64,000 bases of DNA from Bacteroidota bacterium. Lineage in GTDB: Bacteria; Bacteroidota; Bacteroidia; 2-12-FULL-35-15. The notes beneath the pieces were generated by a model. That model made no database searches. It saw only the letters and a list, made by a program, of their open reading frames with translations, and was not told the origin of the DNA. Shown here in pieces: positions 8,744 through 17,587 of the stretch. Location of the stretch: contig JAOQAE010000006.1 in the NCBI GenBank assembly GCA_025963725.1, positions 868,001 through 932,000 on the forward strand, in the 5' to 3' direction. The stretch's first letter is position 1. Every line of letters starts with the position of its first letter. The position numbers were made by a program, and so were the translations under genes.

Positions 8744-10042
8744 ATGAAGGAACCTACAGACATTCTTATTATCGGGGCAGGTATTTGCGGGCTGTATGCC
8801 GCGAAGGAATTATCCGCCAGGGGAAAGACCGTGATGCTGCTCGAAGCAAGAACGGAAACCGGGGGACGCATCCGTACTATTACGGGTGACTTTTCACATC
8901 CTGTTGCTTCAGGCCCCGAATTCATTCATGGCGACCTGCCGCTCACCAAAGCGCTGATCAGGGAAGCGAATGGAAAATTTTATGAGCAGGACGGAAAGTT
9001 TTACCGTTCGAAGAATGGAAAGATCAGTAAAAGTGAGGAAATGATCGCCGGCTGGGACAGGCTCATAAAGGAATTGAAAGCATTGAAAAAGGATCTTCCG
9101 CTTATGGAGTTCCTTGATACCCATTTTAACAGCAAGGCCGACCAGGAATTAAAAGCGGCAGTGATCAATATGGCAGAAGGCTTCGATGCCGCAGATGCCA
9201 GCCGCATCAGCACTTTCGCGGTGCGCGATGAATGGACGGGCGACAGCATGGAACTCTCCTACCGCATTGAGGGTGGCTACAGCATGCTTGCCGACTACCT
9301 TACAGCCGAATGCAAAAAGCAGGGCTGTATATTTCTCCTGGGCACTACCGTGAAAGAGATCAACTGGAAACCGGAGCCTGTGTTTGTGCATTGCGGCGAT
9401 GGCCGCTCCTATTCCTCGGAACAGGTAGTAGTAACTGTGCCGGTCGGCGTTCTTTTATCAGAAGAAACCGCACAATGCCACATTAGCTTTTCACCGGACA
9501 TTCCGGAAAGGATGAAAGCATTAACGCAATTGGGCTTCGGCCCGGTGATCAAGATCAACCTGGAGTTCAGCAGCGCGTTCTGGGCCGATCCTGCCCACAA
9601 GAACAGCGCTCCCCAGCTTTTAGACCTCGGCTTCCTGCTCAGCGAAAGCGAAATTCCTGTGTGGTGGACACAGGCGCCCGATGCGCCTTTCCTCACCGGT
9701 TGGGCAGGCGGCAGCAGGGCTGAGAAGCTGAAAGGGCTAAGCGATAAAGAGCTTTTTGAAAAAGCAATGGCCGCGCTTTCCGAAGCCATGAACACGCCTG
9801 TTGAATTTTTATATAGCCAGCTAAAAGCGCATTCCGTTTCCAACTGGGGTATAGATCCTTTTACCCTCGGCGCGTATTGCTATGAAACGCCCACTACACC
9901 AAAAGCAAAATTGATCATTGGAGAACCGCTTGAGAATAAAGTGTTCTTTGCGGGTGAAGCGTTGGGGGAGAGTACAGGAACTGTGGAGGCGGCGTTGGAG
10001 AGTGCGGTGCGGGTGTTAGAGAATCTAAATTCTCAAAAATAA
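8744..10042 (+). CDS. Flavin-dependent amine oxidase family protein
   Basis: A 432-residue FAD oxidoreductase of the amine oxidase family, which oxidises amines or related C-N substrates. The start at 8744 puts the dinucleotide-binding motif GAGICGLYAAKEL at residues 10-22, followed by the ARTETGGRIRT loop that contacts FAD. The C terminus has the second family signature, FFAGEALGESTGTVEAALES, which closes over the flavin. There is no signal peptide. The substrate cannot be read from sequence. It is convergent with the DUF3883 gene and the two overlap by ten bases at 10033-10042, marking the edge of the AT-rich defence region. Confidence 0.9.
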   Translation: MKEPTDILIIGAGICGLYAAKELSARGKTVMLLEARTETGGRIRTITGDFSHPVASGPEFIHGDLPLTKALIREANGKFYEQDGKFYRSKNGKISKSEEMIAGWDRLIKELKALKKDLPLMEFLDTHFNSKADQELKAAVINMAEGFDAADASRISTFAVRDEWTGDSMELSYRIEGGYSMLADYLTAECKKQGCIFLLGTTVKEINWKPEPVFVHCGDGRSYSSEQVVVTVPVGVLLSEETAQCHISFSPDIPERMKALTQLGFGPVIKINLEFSSAFWADPAHKNSAPQLLDLGFLLSESEIPVWWTQAPDAPFLTGWAGGSRAEKLKGLSDKELFEKAMAALSEAMNTPVEFLYSQLKAHSVSNWGIDPFTLGAYCYETPTTPKAKLIIGEPLENKVFFAGEALGESTGTVEAALESAVRVLENLNSQK

Positions 10043-10869
10043 CCTTTGTATTGAATTGCTTCCTTTTTGCAGAAGGAATCAAAATCTCCATTCAAAAGAA
10101 ACAATTTTGGAGATTCAGAAAAGTTATAGAGGCGATACAAATGATAACTTTCCGTCTTTTCCTTCGAAAATTCATATTCATTTTTTGAAAAGTAAAACGG
10201 CGTTTCCTTGCTTAGCTTCGTTGTTTTTACTTCAATGTAACGATCTGTACCATTTTTATTTTTAGATAGGATGTCAAAGCCTGCACCGTCGTCGTTTTTA
10301 GACACCCATTCAATCCTACTTGCTAAGGAATCCTTTCCTTCATTGATCAATCGCCACCGTTCATATTCTATTATCAACTCTTCGCCTTTCAATCCAAGGG
10401 CAACATTCTTTTGTTCGCGCTCAATATAATTAATCTTGATTGGTCTTCTTTTGTATACTGCTTGGGGATCATTCACGGATTCAATCTTTTCAGGGGCCTC
10501 CGAAATTATTTTTGCAAAGTCTACAGCATTTGTTACCTCTGCATTTTCCGCAAAGAACTCAAATTTTGGAACCAGACTCTTTCTCTTATTGCTAATATAT
10601 TCCAGTGTTCTTTCCTCTAAAATCTGCTGGTAATTAAACCGGGGCTTATATCCTCGGATATAAGGTAGTCCTTGCCTCACTAAAACACCACTAATGTTTT
10701 GATGCTTAAATTCGATTGAGCCTTCCGACCGATTGTTCAATAAAGGAGAAAGCGCCTTTCTATGAAATGTTTTGCTGTATACCTTGTTCAAAAGCTCATC
10801 ATTAAGCATTGCAAAATAATCCGCAATGATTAATTCTACTTCCTGAATTGTCCAGTCGTTTAATGCCAA
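10033..10869 (-). CDS. DUF3883 PD-(D/E)XK nuclease-like protein of R-M operon
   Basis: A 278-residue protein, last gene of the five-gene operon. Residues about 1-85 form an N-terminal module (NNRSEGSIEFKHQNIS, LPYIRGYKPRFNY) of a type I associate with restriction proteins. The C-terminal domain is DUF3883: GLKGEELIIEYERW, then GAGFDILS with D199 and YIEVKTT with E213 and K215, a D-(X)n-EXK arrangement of the restriction-endonuclease fold. Whether it cuts DNA or only binds it is not known. It starts 37 bases after the methyltransferase stop. DUF3883 also occurs beside or fused to GHKL (MORC/sacsin-like) ATPases, which fits this operon. It is clearly AT-rich next to the amine oxidase. Confidence 0.8.
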   Translation of the reverse strand: MALNDWTIQEVELIIADYFAMLNDELLNKVYSKTFHRKALSPLLNNRSEGSIEFKHQNISGVLVRQGLPYIRGYKPRFNYQQILEERTLEYISNKRKSLVPKFEFFAENAEVTNAVDFAKIISEAPEKIESVNDPQAVYKRRPIKINYIEREQKNVALGLKGEELIIEYERWRLINEGKDSLASRIEWVSKNDDGAGFDILSKNKNGTDRYIEVKTTKLSKETPFYFSKNEYEFSKEKTESYHLYRLYNFSESPKLFLLNGDFDSFCKKEAIQYKGYF

Positions 10870-10906
10870 AATAAGTGCCTCATCTTAAATTTATTAGCGT
10901 CTAGCG

Positions 10907-12748
10907 TTAGGGGAGAGAAATATTGTACTTCTTTTCAAAAAAAGCGTCTAGTTTGTTTTTATCCCGTTCACTAAGTACATATTTCTTTTCACTTGGCGAT
11001 AGTTCACAAATACCAAAATTATTTATGTAATTCCCATTCAATGAGTAGTATTGGGCTGAATATGGTTTGCTTGTTCTCTCAATATAATACCAAAATAATT
11101 TGGTTTCTAATAATTTCTTGATGATGGCTAGTTCCTTTTGTGTGCTCCCAATGATTGCGCATCCATTATAAAATAGCAAATTTTCATCCGTATTTATGAT
11201 ATAACTAGGAGTCTTGTTGGACATCTTTGGAAAGAACATCTTATTTTTCACCTTTTCTAAAGACTGCGTTCTACCAAAAGCAAACCATTTTTCGTACTTC
11301 CTACTACCTTTATCTCTTGCTTTAAGTAACTTTTTTTTTCCTGCCAAGTAAAAATATGCATGTGGATAATTAGTTCTAAAGAAATCCTCATTTAACAGGC
11401 GAGGCTTTTCTTCGTCACTATAAGGAAAAATAACTTTTTCTTTGAGATCATTTAATCTCACAGAACTACTAAGCTTATTAGAATTTACAATATCCTTACA
11501 TATATCTTTTTCAATAGGATAAAGGCTACCATTTTGTAAGTAATAAAAATCATCATCTTCATCCACTGGTCTGAAAATATAAACTTCGTTTCTTAAAGTA
11601 GCTATACCATGCCGAGTCTTAAATAGTTTCCCAAAGGCATTACCAGTCGATTCTATTTTAGTAATTAGTTCTATGTCTTGTAAGTTCCACCCTTTCTTAG
11701 AATTCAATCCTGCATACTTAATTTTTGTAGGAATTAAATCTTTGGGAAGATCTTTACTATTGGTTTTAACATACTGCATAAAATCCTGATGACTCTTTTC
11801 TATCAAACATATGCATGTATAAGTATTCTTCGCCCTAAAAACCTGTTCTGCCCCAAAGTCAATGATATCGAATTTTAAACTACAACGTTGAAAATAAGCT
11901 CTCAGCGCTCTGCCATTCAAACTTTTGAAGAAACTATTCATCGTAATGAATCCAAGAATCCCACTAGATTGAAGCAGCTCTATCCCAATTTGGAAGAATG
12001 GGATGTAGAGGTCTGGATTACCAGATTTACAAACTTCCCACTTTGCTAATCTTTTTTTAGTGATTTCAGATAAATGCTTCGCACCAACATACGGAGGATT
12101 TCCCAAAATTATGTCGAACCCAAAAAAATTCTGAATCTTTTTGTCCCATTGAAATGTTAAGCTATCGCCTTTAAACAAATTAAAGTGGAATACTTCGCTA
12201 TCCTCTCCTTCCAAAACAGCCAGAAGAGTTAATAATAATTTTGTCCTAGTGATTGAATATGGCTGAATGTCCAATCCAAAAATTTGGTTTTTAAATATAT
12301 CAAAATACGTCTGTTTTGTTCTTTTTTTAAGTTGCGTTGCAGCCGTATATAAAAAACCGCCACAGCCACAGGAGATGTCAGCAATTTTTGTTTCTGAAAG
12401 TGATTCTTTTTTTGAAAAAAAAGTTTTCTCAACAATATATTCCCTGATATATAAAGGCGTATAGACGGCCCCGTTAACTATTCTATCCGCAGGAGAAATT
12501 ACAAACTCAAATATCTCAATTAATTCTTCAGCGCCAAATTTCCCAACCTCCTTTTCCAGAGTTGAAATAAATTTGGTTAAAATTTCATATTCCTTTTTGC
12601 TTTTCTCTTGAATTATAAAATCTTGAAGAAATTTGTTTTTAGTAACTGTTATATTATTCTTAGATAAAAAAGCGGATATAATAAGCCTATCAACTTGCTT
12701 AGGTTGAGTTGCTGACTTTTCTAAAAATTTAAATACCTCATTCTTCAT
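10907..12748 (-). CDS. N6-adenine DNA methyltransferase with TaqI-like specificity region
   Basis: A 613-residue DNA methyltransferase. An N-terminal helical segment is followed by motif I (ADISCGCGGFLY, about residues 123-134, binding S-adenosylmethionine) and catalytic motif IV NPPY at 217-220, which defines an amino-methyltransferase, most likely N6-adenine. The region after about residue 350 (KTRHGIATLRNEVYIF and later FGRTQSLEKVKNKMFFPKMS) matches the TaqI-like C-terminal target-recognition region. No nuclease domain is fused, unlike type IIG enzymes. The start overlaps the HNH stop by four bases and the downstream DUF3883 gene begins 37 bases on, so all belong to one transcript. It probably protects host DNA from the neighbouring nuclease; the target site is unknown. 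Confidence 0.92.
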   Translation of the reverse strand: MKNEVFKFLEKSATQPKQVDRLIISAFLSKNNITVTKNKFLQDFIIQEKSKKEYEILTKFISTLEKEVGKFGAEELIEIFEFVISPADRIVNGAVYTPLYIREYIVEKTFFSKKESLSETKIADISCGCGGFLYTAATQLKKRTKQTYFDIFKNQIFGLDIQPYSITRTKLLLTLLAVLEGEDSEVFHFNLFKGDSLTFQWDKKIQNFFGFDIILGNPPYVGAKHLSEITKKRLAKWEVCKSGNPDLYIPFFQIGIELLQSSGILGFITMNSFFKSLNGRALRAYFQRCSLKFDIIDFGAEQVFRAKNTYTCICLIEKSHQDFMQYVKTNSKDLPKDLIPTKIKYAGLNSKKGWNLQDIELITKIESTGNAFGKLFKTRHGIATLRNEVYIFRPVDEDDDFYYLQNGSLYPIEKDICKDIVNSNKLSSSVRLNDLKEKVIFPYSDEEKPRLLNEDFFRTNYPHAYFYLAGKKKLLKARDKGSRKYEKWFAFGRTQSLEKVKNKMFFPKMSNKTPSYIINTDENLLFYNGCAIIGSTQKELAIIKKLLETKLFWYYIERTSKPYSAQYYSLNGNYINNFGICELSPSEKKYVLSERDKNKLDAFFEKKYNISLP

Positions 12749-13347
12749 TTGTTATAAATCCCTCTAATCTCTGCTGCTAAATCTCCCTGTTGCGCTCGCA
12801 ATTCCCTTATACTTGCTTGTATTATAGGGTCAGTCGTTGAATTATGCAATGTTTTTAAAATTTTTTCTTGTTTTAAAATTTTTTCAAATTTCCAATTTAA
12901 TGCATGAATTGGCTGGTTTAAAGCTAAATTCTCATGTATATATTTTGCTAGAGGATTGCCATTAAATACGGCAATACTGCCATCTGCATTTCTTCTAAAT
13001 AACTTTCCATACTTTATTAAAGTTGGATTTACAAAACCCTGAATTCCATCATGAGATTTTTTATAATTCCTGGTTGGCCACTTATTCTTTTTTGCACTAT
13101 TGCAAAAAGGGCAAGCATAAATTAGGTTTTCATACTTATTATCAGGAATTGTATGAGTCCACCCATCAGGTTTTCTTGGAAGAAAGTGATCTATTACATA
13201 ACTCCTGATCCGTAGTTCATCCACATCATCACAATATCCACAGCGTTTCAGAAAGTCTTCTCGTAAGGTTTTTTTATAAGTAGTATACTTTTTGCAAGTT
13301 TTACGCCCAACTCGGTGCTTAGGAGTGGTTTCTCTAAAAGCGGTCAT
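12745..13347 (-). CDS. HNH endonuclease of the R-M operon
   Basis: A 200-residue HNH nuclease. Zinc-binding Cys pairs are C36/C39 (CGYC) and C79/C82 (CPFC), and the ββα-metal residues are D53-H54 (VIDHFLPRK) and N74 (ENLIYACPFCNSAKKNKWP). The rest is helical with charged ends and no other recognised domain. It overlaps the receiver gene stop by four bases and the methyltransferase start by four bases, which implies coupled translation. In this setting it is the most likely restriction component, although a McrA-like or regulatory role is possible. No fusion or truncation is seen. Confidence 0.88.
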   Translation of the reverse strand: MTAFRETTPKHRVGRKTCKKYTTYKKTLREDFLKRCGYCDDVDELRIRSYVIDHFLPRKPDGWTHTIPDNKYENLIYACPFCNSAKKNKWPTRNYKKSHDGIQGFVNPTLIKYGKLFRRNADGSIAVFNGNPLAKYIHENLALNQPIHALNWKFEKILKQEKILKTLHNSTTDPIIQASIRELRAQQGDLAAEIRGIYNK

Positions 13348-14009
13348 TTCTTCTTCTTTCCAATTTTCTTAATTAATGCATCGGTTTTCGAAATAATATC
13401 ATCCAGTTTTTTGTTCGTCTCCACAGAAAAAAATTTCATAGGGATCTCATTATGGCCAGTTATCATTTTCGACAATTCGTTGTTTAATTCGATATACTCG
13501 TTTTCCTGAGATTCATCAAGCTTGTTTTTAAGCCTAAGTTTTTCAAGTGCATTCACTCTTTTGGTTTTGTCTTGAATTACAGCTTGATGAACTTGAATTT
13601 CATATTTAAGGATGTCCTTAAATCCAATCCGATCCTCTTCGGATGCCAGCTTGGGATATAGAATTCTCTTACTAATAATAAATCTTGGATTAATCAATTT
13701 GCTTTCTTTTCTAGCCTTATCAGCGTCCTTAGTTAGAATAAATGCAGGGAATCCCTGAAGTTGAGCAATTAGATTTTTGAAGAAAAAGTCGCCATTTTCT
13801 TTGAATCTACTATCATGATCTTTAAGCTTGTAATCTATCGCAATGGCATCTACTCCCAACTCCTTAATTTTTGAGATAAGATCATCAACAGAAGAAGCGA
13901 ATGGAATTTGAACAATTGTAAATTCGTCCTTAAGAAATTTTACAAATCTACCTCGTTCTAATGCTTCCTCATCTAGGATAGCAATTGTATAATTCGATTT
14001 TTTTGCCAT
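13344..14009 (-). CDS. Receiver-domain protein without DNA-binding output
   Basis: A 221-residue protein with an N-terminal receiver domain. Expected residues are all present: acidic pocket D13/E14, phosphoacceptor D59 (AIAIDYKL), T93 (FILTKD) and K114 (FIISKRI). From about residue 125 the chain is helical and charged (VNALEKLRLKNKLDESQENE) and ends in a Lys-rich tail; no HTH or enzyme domain is recognisable. It begins three bases after the GHKL/kinase gene, its obvious phosphodonor, and overlaps the HNH gene by four bases. I infer that it acts by protein contact, for example on the nuclease, rather than as a transcription factor. Confidence 0.85.
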   Translation of the reverse strand: MAKKSNYTIAILDEEALERGRFVKFLKDEFTIVQIPFASSVDDLISKIKELGVDAIAIDYKLKDHDSRFKENGDFFFKNLIAQLQGFPAFILTKDADKARKESKLINPRFIISKRILYPKLASEEDRIGFKDILKYEIQVHQAVIQDKTKRVNALEKLRLKNKLDESQENEYIELNNELSKMITGHNEIPMKFFSVETNKKLDDIISKTDALIKKIGKKKK

Positions 14010-14012
14010 TTT

Positions 14013-16319
14013 TTACTTTGCCGTTTTAAAACTAATACCCAATTCAAACCCCTTATTAGGTCTAACCAAGTTTGCTTTTCCTTTATTTGAAGTAATAGCT
14101 GATTTAACCAACCACATTCCCAGTCCAGTTCCAATATCATTACCCTTGTCATCTTTTTTAGATGTTTCAAAAGGATTAAAAATATCAGTAATACGAGTAT
14201 ATTCGGTGGGAATTCCTGGTCCCGAATCTGTGTAGGTCATTTCAATTGTTCCCCCTTTATTCAAGACTTCTATTGCGATTTGTTTTTTACCATGAAACCC
14301 AGACCGATCAAATGCTTCAATAGAGTTAGTTATTAAATTATCAAATATCGTATCCAAGTCTAACTCAGATATCTTGACAGAATAATTGTGTTGCTTGTTT
14401 ATGGAAATATCAAATTTAATATTCCTTTCTCTAAAAAGACTAAGCCATAAACGGTTAAAGTTTTTGAAATAATCTTTCAAGTCGAGCTTCTTTGTTTTAC
14501 GCCTATCCTTTTTTGTTAATTCTACTGAGAATCCAATCCATTCACTAATTTTAGCGTCTTGCTTCTCAATATCATCAATAAGTAAAAACGGATTTTCCTC
14601 TTGAGAAAGTTTCTTAAGTTTAGTCTTGTCGATGAGAGCCTCAAGCGATTCCCGTAAATCGTCTGTTCGAGCAGACAAAGTATTTCTTATCCCATGAAAT
14701 TCATGGGAAAAACTTGCAACCATTATACCTGCACTTGCCATCGCTCTTGAGATAGAAAGCTCTTCTTCCTTTTCAACAAGCTTGTTTTTTGCCGCTTTGT
14801 AACCACGTTTAACTGCACGATTTTTTTTCTTTGTTTCTTCTTGAGTTTCACTATCCGATTCATCTTCCTCTATAATGGAGTCCGTTTCATCAATAGCAGC
14901 CTCTTCCTCATTTAACGACTTATAAAGTTCATCAAGATTAAACGCGACTGTGCTTCTGTCATCTTCCTGAACCTTTATAATCCCAAGTAAAATATTTTTA
15001 AAGAATTCAAAAGTTTCATTTTCCTGTAGTCCTTCTCGACTTGATTTATCTTCTAAATAGTCATTTCCAATTCTTGAAAATTTTACAGTCCCTGCTATCT
15101 GATTTGGTCTTATTCGGCTTCCTTTTCTTGAAACAGCGGCTGGATTTAAACCATATCTTTCACCCAACATGAGCCAATCGTACGAAGGAGTTCCTATTTC
15201 ACCGTAAGGCCTTACCCTGAAATAATCCCGATATAGCTTTACGCCCCCAAATTTTCGGAGCCAGAATCCACGGTCTCCAAGAAAGTCTTTATACTTGAAT
15301 TTTTCTCTGTTTTCCTCGCTTAGTGTATTTTTTAAAAAATAAAACGTAAACTCAAAGTCTCCAAGAGTCTTAGCGATTTTCTTTGTATCCTCAAAACCTT
15401 TTATGAGTTGCTTAAATGTCATGTCAAGGTCGAAATGTTCCTTTTTGAAAGTTTTCTTGTCAAACGGAAACACTTTCATGTCGGGATACTCAAATAGTTT
15501 CGGATCAATTAAACTAAAATCAAATTCATTTCTATGAATTTTAATATGAACTTTCTGCTGTGAGTTCTTTTTGTAGGTTGCAGTAACTTTATAATCATAA
15601 TCGTTAAATTGATTATTAGGCACTAAACCATACTTTTGTGATTCAGTGGCATTGATGAGATAGATCCTAATTTTGTTAGAGCCGTCAGGAGGAGTTAAGA
15701 GCTCTAAATTTTCGTATATCCTTGCTACAGTATCATCAGACCACTCGTCTCTTAATCCTGAAATTTTTAACATTGTCCCTTTTGCAAAGGCTCCTTTTGC
15801 AATAAGTTTGAGGACAGACTTGTTTTTTATCTCTCTTAATAAAAAAAATTTGTATGATGAATTTTTTAGTTCAGTTAGGTCTGCAAACACCTCATTAATT
15901 TTTTTTGTGTTTTTTCCAGCCTTCCCTTCAAAGTCACTCCAATCAACAGACCATTTGTAACCGACTTTACCCGGATACGTTATCATAGTGCATCTTTCTC
16001 CTAAACGATCCAAGGCAAAACGCCCTATCCCTTTCGCACCAGCTTTTACCCGACCAGAGTTCGTGACAGCGTTATTGAGTTTATTGTCAGTACCAATTGT
16101 CATCCATTGATCTGTAATGACAGTTTCCGTCATTCCATCACCACTATCAATAATTAGTATTGTGTCATTGGGTTTGTCAATTAGAACTATGGCTGTTGTA
16201 GAGTCTGCATCATAGCAATTTTTCACCAATTCAAATAAAGCGCCTTCCGCATTAGCAACGTTTTCACGTCCTATGAGCCGAGCAGTCCTTGCTGAAACGG
16301 AAAAAGCTATTTTCGCCAT
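14013..16319 (-). CDS. Two-headed GHKL ATPase / histidine kinase of the R-M operon
   Basis: A 768-residue protein with two separate GHKL ATP sites. The N-terminal one is Hsp90/MutL/MORC-like: E30 and N34 in ELVKNCYDAD, DSGDGM at 58-63 and GAKGIGRFALDRLG from 94. A long middle region ends in an acidic stretch (DETDSIIEEDESDSETQEE). The C-terminal part is a histidine kinase: phosphoacceptor-type H539 in SFSHEFHGIRNTL, N661 in DNLITNSIEAF, DSGPG at 698-702 and GTGLG at 730-734. The ATG at 16319 is chosen because a TAAATTTG -7 box lies 21-28 bases upstream; the longer frame starts with TTG inside that promoter. It heads the operon, followed by its receiver partner three bases on. There are no membrane segments, so it senses something in the cytoplasm. 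Confidence 0.88.
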   Translation of the reverse strand: MAKIAFSVSARTARLIGRENVANAEGALFELVKNCYDADSTTAIVLIDKPNDTILIIDSGDGMTETVITDQWMTIGTDNKLNNAVTNSGRVKAGAKGIGRFALDRLGERCTMITYPGKVGYKWSVDWSDFEGKAGKNTKKINEVFADLTELKNSSYKFFLLREIKNKSVLKLIAKGAFAKGTMLKISGLRDEWSDDTVARIYENLELLTPPDGSNKIRIYLINATESQKYGLVPNNQFNDYDYKVTATYKKNSQQKVHIKIHRNEFDFSLIDPKLFEYPDMKVFPFDKKTFKKEHFDLDMTFKQLIKGFEDTKKIAKTLGDFEFTFYFLKNTLSEENREKFKYKDFLGDRGFWLRKFGGVKLYRDYFRVRPYGEIGTPSYDWLMLGERYGLNPAAVSRKGSRIRPNQIAGTVKFSRIGNDYLEDKSSREGLQENETFEFFKNILLGIIKVQEDDRSTVAFNLDELYKSLNEEEAAIDETDSIIEEDESDSETQEETKKKNRAVKRGYKAAKNKLVEKEEELSISRAMASAGIMVASFSHEFHGIRNTLSARTDDLRESLEALIDKTKLKKLSQEENPFLLIDDIEKQDAKISEWIGFSVELTKKDRRKTKKLDLKDYFKNFNRLWLSLFRERNIKFDISINKQHNYSVKISELDLDTIFDNLITNSIEAFDRSGFHGKKQIAIEVLNKGGTIEMTYTDSGPGIPTEYTRITDIFNPFETSKKDDKGNDIGTGLGMWLVKSAITSNKGKANLVRPNKGFELGISFKTAK

Positions 16320-16339
16320 TTGGGGGTGTGTATATTCAC

Positions 16340-16347
16340 CAAATTTA
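16340..16347 (-). promoter_or_regulatory. TAnnTTTG -7 box of the R-M operon
   Basis: TAAATTTG on the minus strand matches the Bacteroidota -7 consensus and lies 20 bases upstream of the ATG at 16319. The -33 element is not clear. Confidence 0.5.
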
Positions 16348-16486
16348 ACCAAAAAAATGACTTATAAAACGGAAATGTATTTACCTAAATACTTAACAAT
16401 CAAGTGATTAATAAGAGTGCCTTAGAGGGTAACATTGGTACAACAGAGAATTGGGATGGTGCAACTCCCTTGAACCACTTGTTTAG

Positions 16487-17015
16487 TTGCGAATTGAAGG
16501 CTTATTAGATCAACGGTTTCTAGACTATTTATCAGCAAATCCACATCTTATTAATTCGATACATTGGAGAAATTTTGAACGATTCTGCGCTGAGTACTTT
16601 GAGAGAAAAGGTTCACAACCCAACTTGGCCCAGAAACAAATGATGGTGGGGTTGACATTAGAGCCAAAGACAAAAACGATGAAAATAGCCCATTAATCCT
16701 CATTCAATGCAAACGGTATAAAAATCAGGAAGTAAAGATAGAAGCCGTCAAAGCGTTTTATACTGATGTCATAATAGAGAATGCGGAAGGGATTATTGTA
16801 ACCACTTCATCCATAGCCACTGGCGAAAAAAGGTATGCGAAGCAAAGAAATATCCACTTACGTTTGCCCAAAACGAGGAAGTTAAACAATGGGCAATCGG
16901 CATGGGTCGCTATTATAATTATTGCAAGAGTAGGTTGTCGCACTCTGAACTATTGGAATTCTGTCAAATAGTACTTAAACATCAAGCAAGTAAAGAACTT
17001 AAAGCAAGTGTCTGA
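16487..17015 (+). pseudogene. Frameshifted Mrr-like restriction endonuclease
   Basis: Three reading frames join into one restriction-endonuclease-like protein. The first (from 16487) gives HWRNFERFCAEYFERKG. The frame then changes near 16611 to TQLGPETNDGGVDIRAKDKN and ILIQCKRYKNQEVKIEAVK, with the D-(X)n-QCK catalytic core of the Mrr_cat family. It changes again near 16825-16838 to CEAKKYPLTFAQNEEVKQWA, and stops at 17013-17015. Both breaks are single-base-type shifts at or near A runs (AAAAGG and AAAAAAGG). The start is uncertain because a stop sits directly before the TTG at 16487. It is divergent from the R-M operon. Sequencing error is possible, but no neighbouring gene shows similar shifts, so decay is more likely. 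Confidence 0.8.
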
Positions 17016-17045
17016 AGTTTAAAAGTTTGAGTTCACGTGCTTAAA

Positions 17046-17252
17046 CTACATAATCACCATTGAATGTTCAAATTCTCCAATAAATGAATATCCGCAAGCT
17101 ACTCTCTCCATGCAATAATGCTTTTGAATAATCTCATTCCTTTCTAGGAACTGGCTAAAATTTGTTCGCCTACCACACTGAGGACAAGTAGTTGGCTGTT
17201 CATTATCTAAAATATATATTATTTCCTTTTCATTTAATAAAAAATCTGACAT
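17046..17252 (-). CDS. Small zinc-ribbon-like protein
   Basis: A 68-residue protein from the ATG at 17252; a GTG at 17264 would add four residues. It has a CPQCGRR knuckle near residue 24 and further His/Cys residues (HYCMERVACGY), consistent with binding one zinc. I recognise no family. It begins close behind the 99-residue gene on the same strand, so the pair is probably one transcript, divergent from the XRE regulator at 17703. Its position between a broken restriction gene and the regulator suggests an accessory or defence-linked unit, but the function is unknown. Confidence 0.55.
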   Translation of the reverse strand: MSDFLLNEKEIIYILDNEQPTTCPQCGRRTNFSQFLERNEIIQKHYCMERVACGYSFIGEFEHSMVIM

Positions 17253-17280
17253 CAGAAAGTACACAATTTGTTATGAAGAT

Positions 17281-17580
17281 CTACTGCTCTTTTAAGTTCG
17301 TTTCTAATTCATTATAAATTTCCAAAGCTAATCCATCTAAGGCTGTATCATTTTTAGATATATCAATCTTATTCACTTTTAATGAAAGCTTCATAAATCT
17401 CTCATATACCTCAGCGCGTTCATTTTCAAATCCCAGCAATCCAAAAATAGTATCCCCTAAATGGAGGGAATACTGATCACTGTCCAACCCTAAGTTATTT
17501 AATCCATTTATCAGCTTTGTGTTAATGAGGCTATCCTTTATCAATGAGAGGATTAGTTTCTTTTTCTCTTTTGCCACCAT
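17281..17580 (-). CDS. Hypothetical 99-residue helical protein
   Basis: A 99-residue acidic-basic helical protein with no signal peptide or membrane segment, containing LSLIKDSLINTKLINGLNNLG and a later DTIFGLLGFENE segment. I do not recognise a family. The clean ATG at 17580, plausible amino-acid composition, and tight spacing to the zinc-ribbon gene downstream argue that it is real. Its start lies eight bases from a set of TACAGA half sites that could bind the divergently encoded XRE protein, so it is probably regulated by that protein. The base composition is AT-rich like the defence region. Confidence 0.6.
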   Translation of the reverse strand: MVAKEKKKLILSLIKDSLINTKLINGLNNLGLDSDQYSLHLGDTIFGLLGFENERAEVYERFMKLSLKVNKIDISKNDTALDGLALEIYNELETNLKEQ

Positions 17581-17587
17581 ACGAATT

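Noticed and set aside
9409-9843. 144-residue frame opposite the amine oxidase gene
   Set aside because: Lies wholly inside a conserved gene and has no family resemblance.
10033-16352. BREX, DISARM, Detocs or type I restriction system
   Set aside because: No PglZ, BrxC, helicase or HsdS/HsdR gene, and no Detocs-type phosphatase or effector pair; the gene set does not match.
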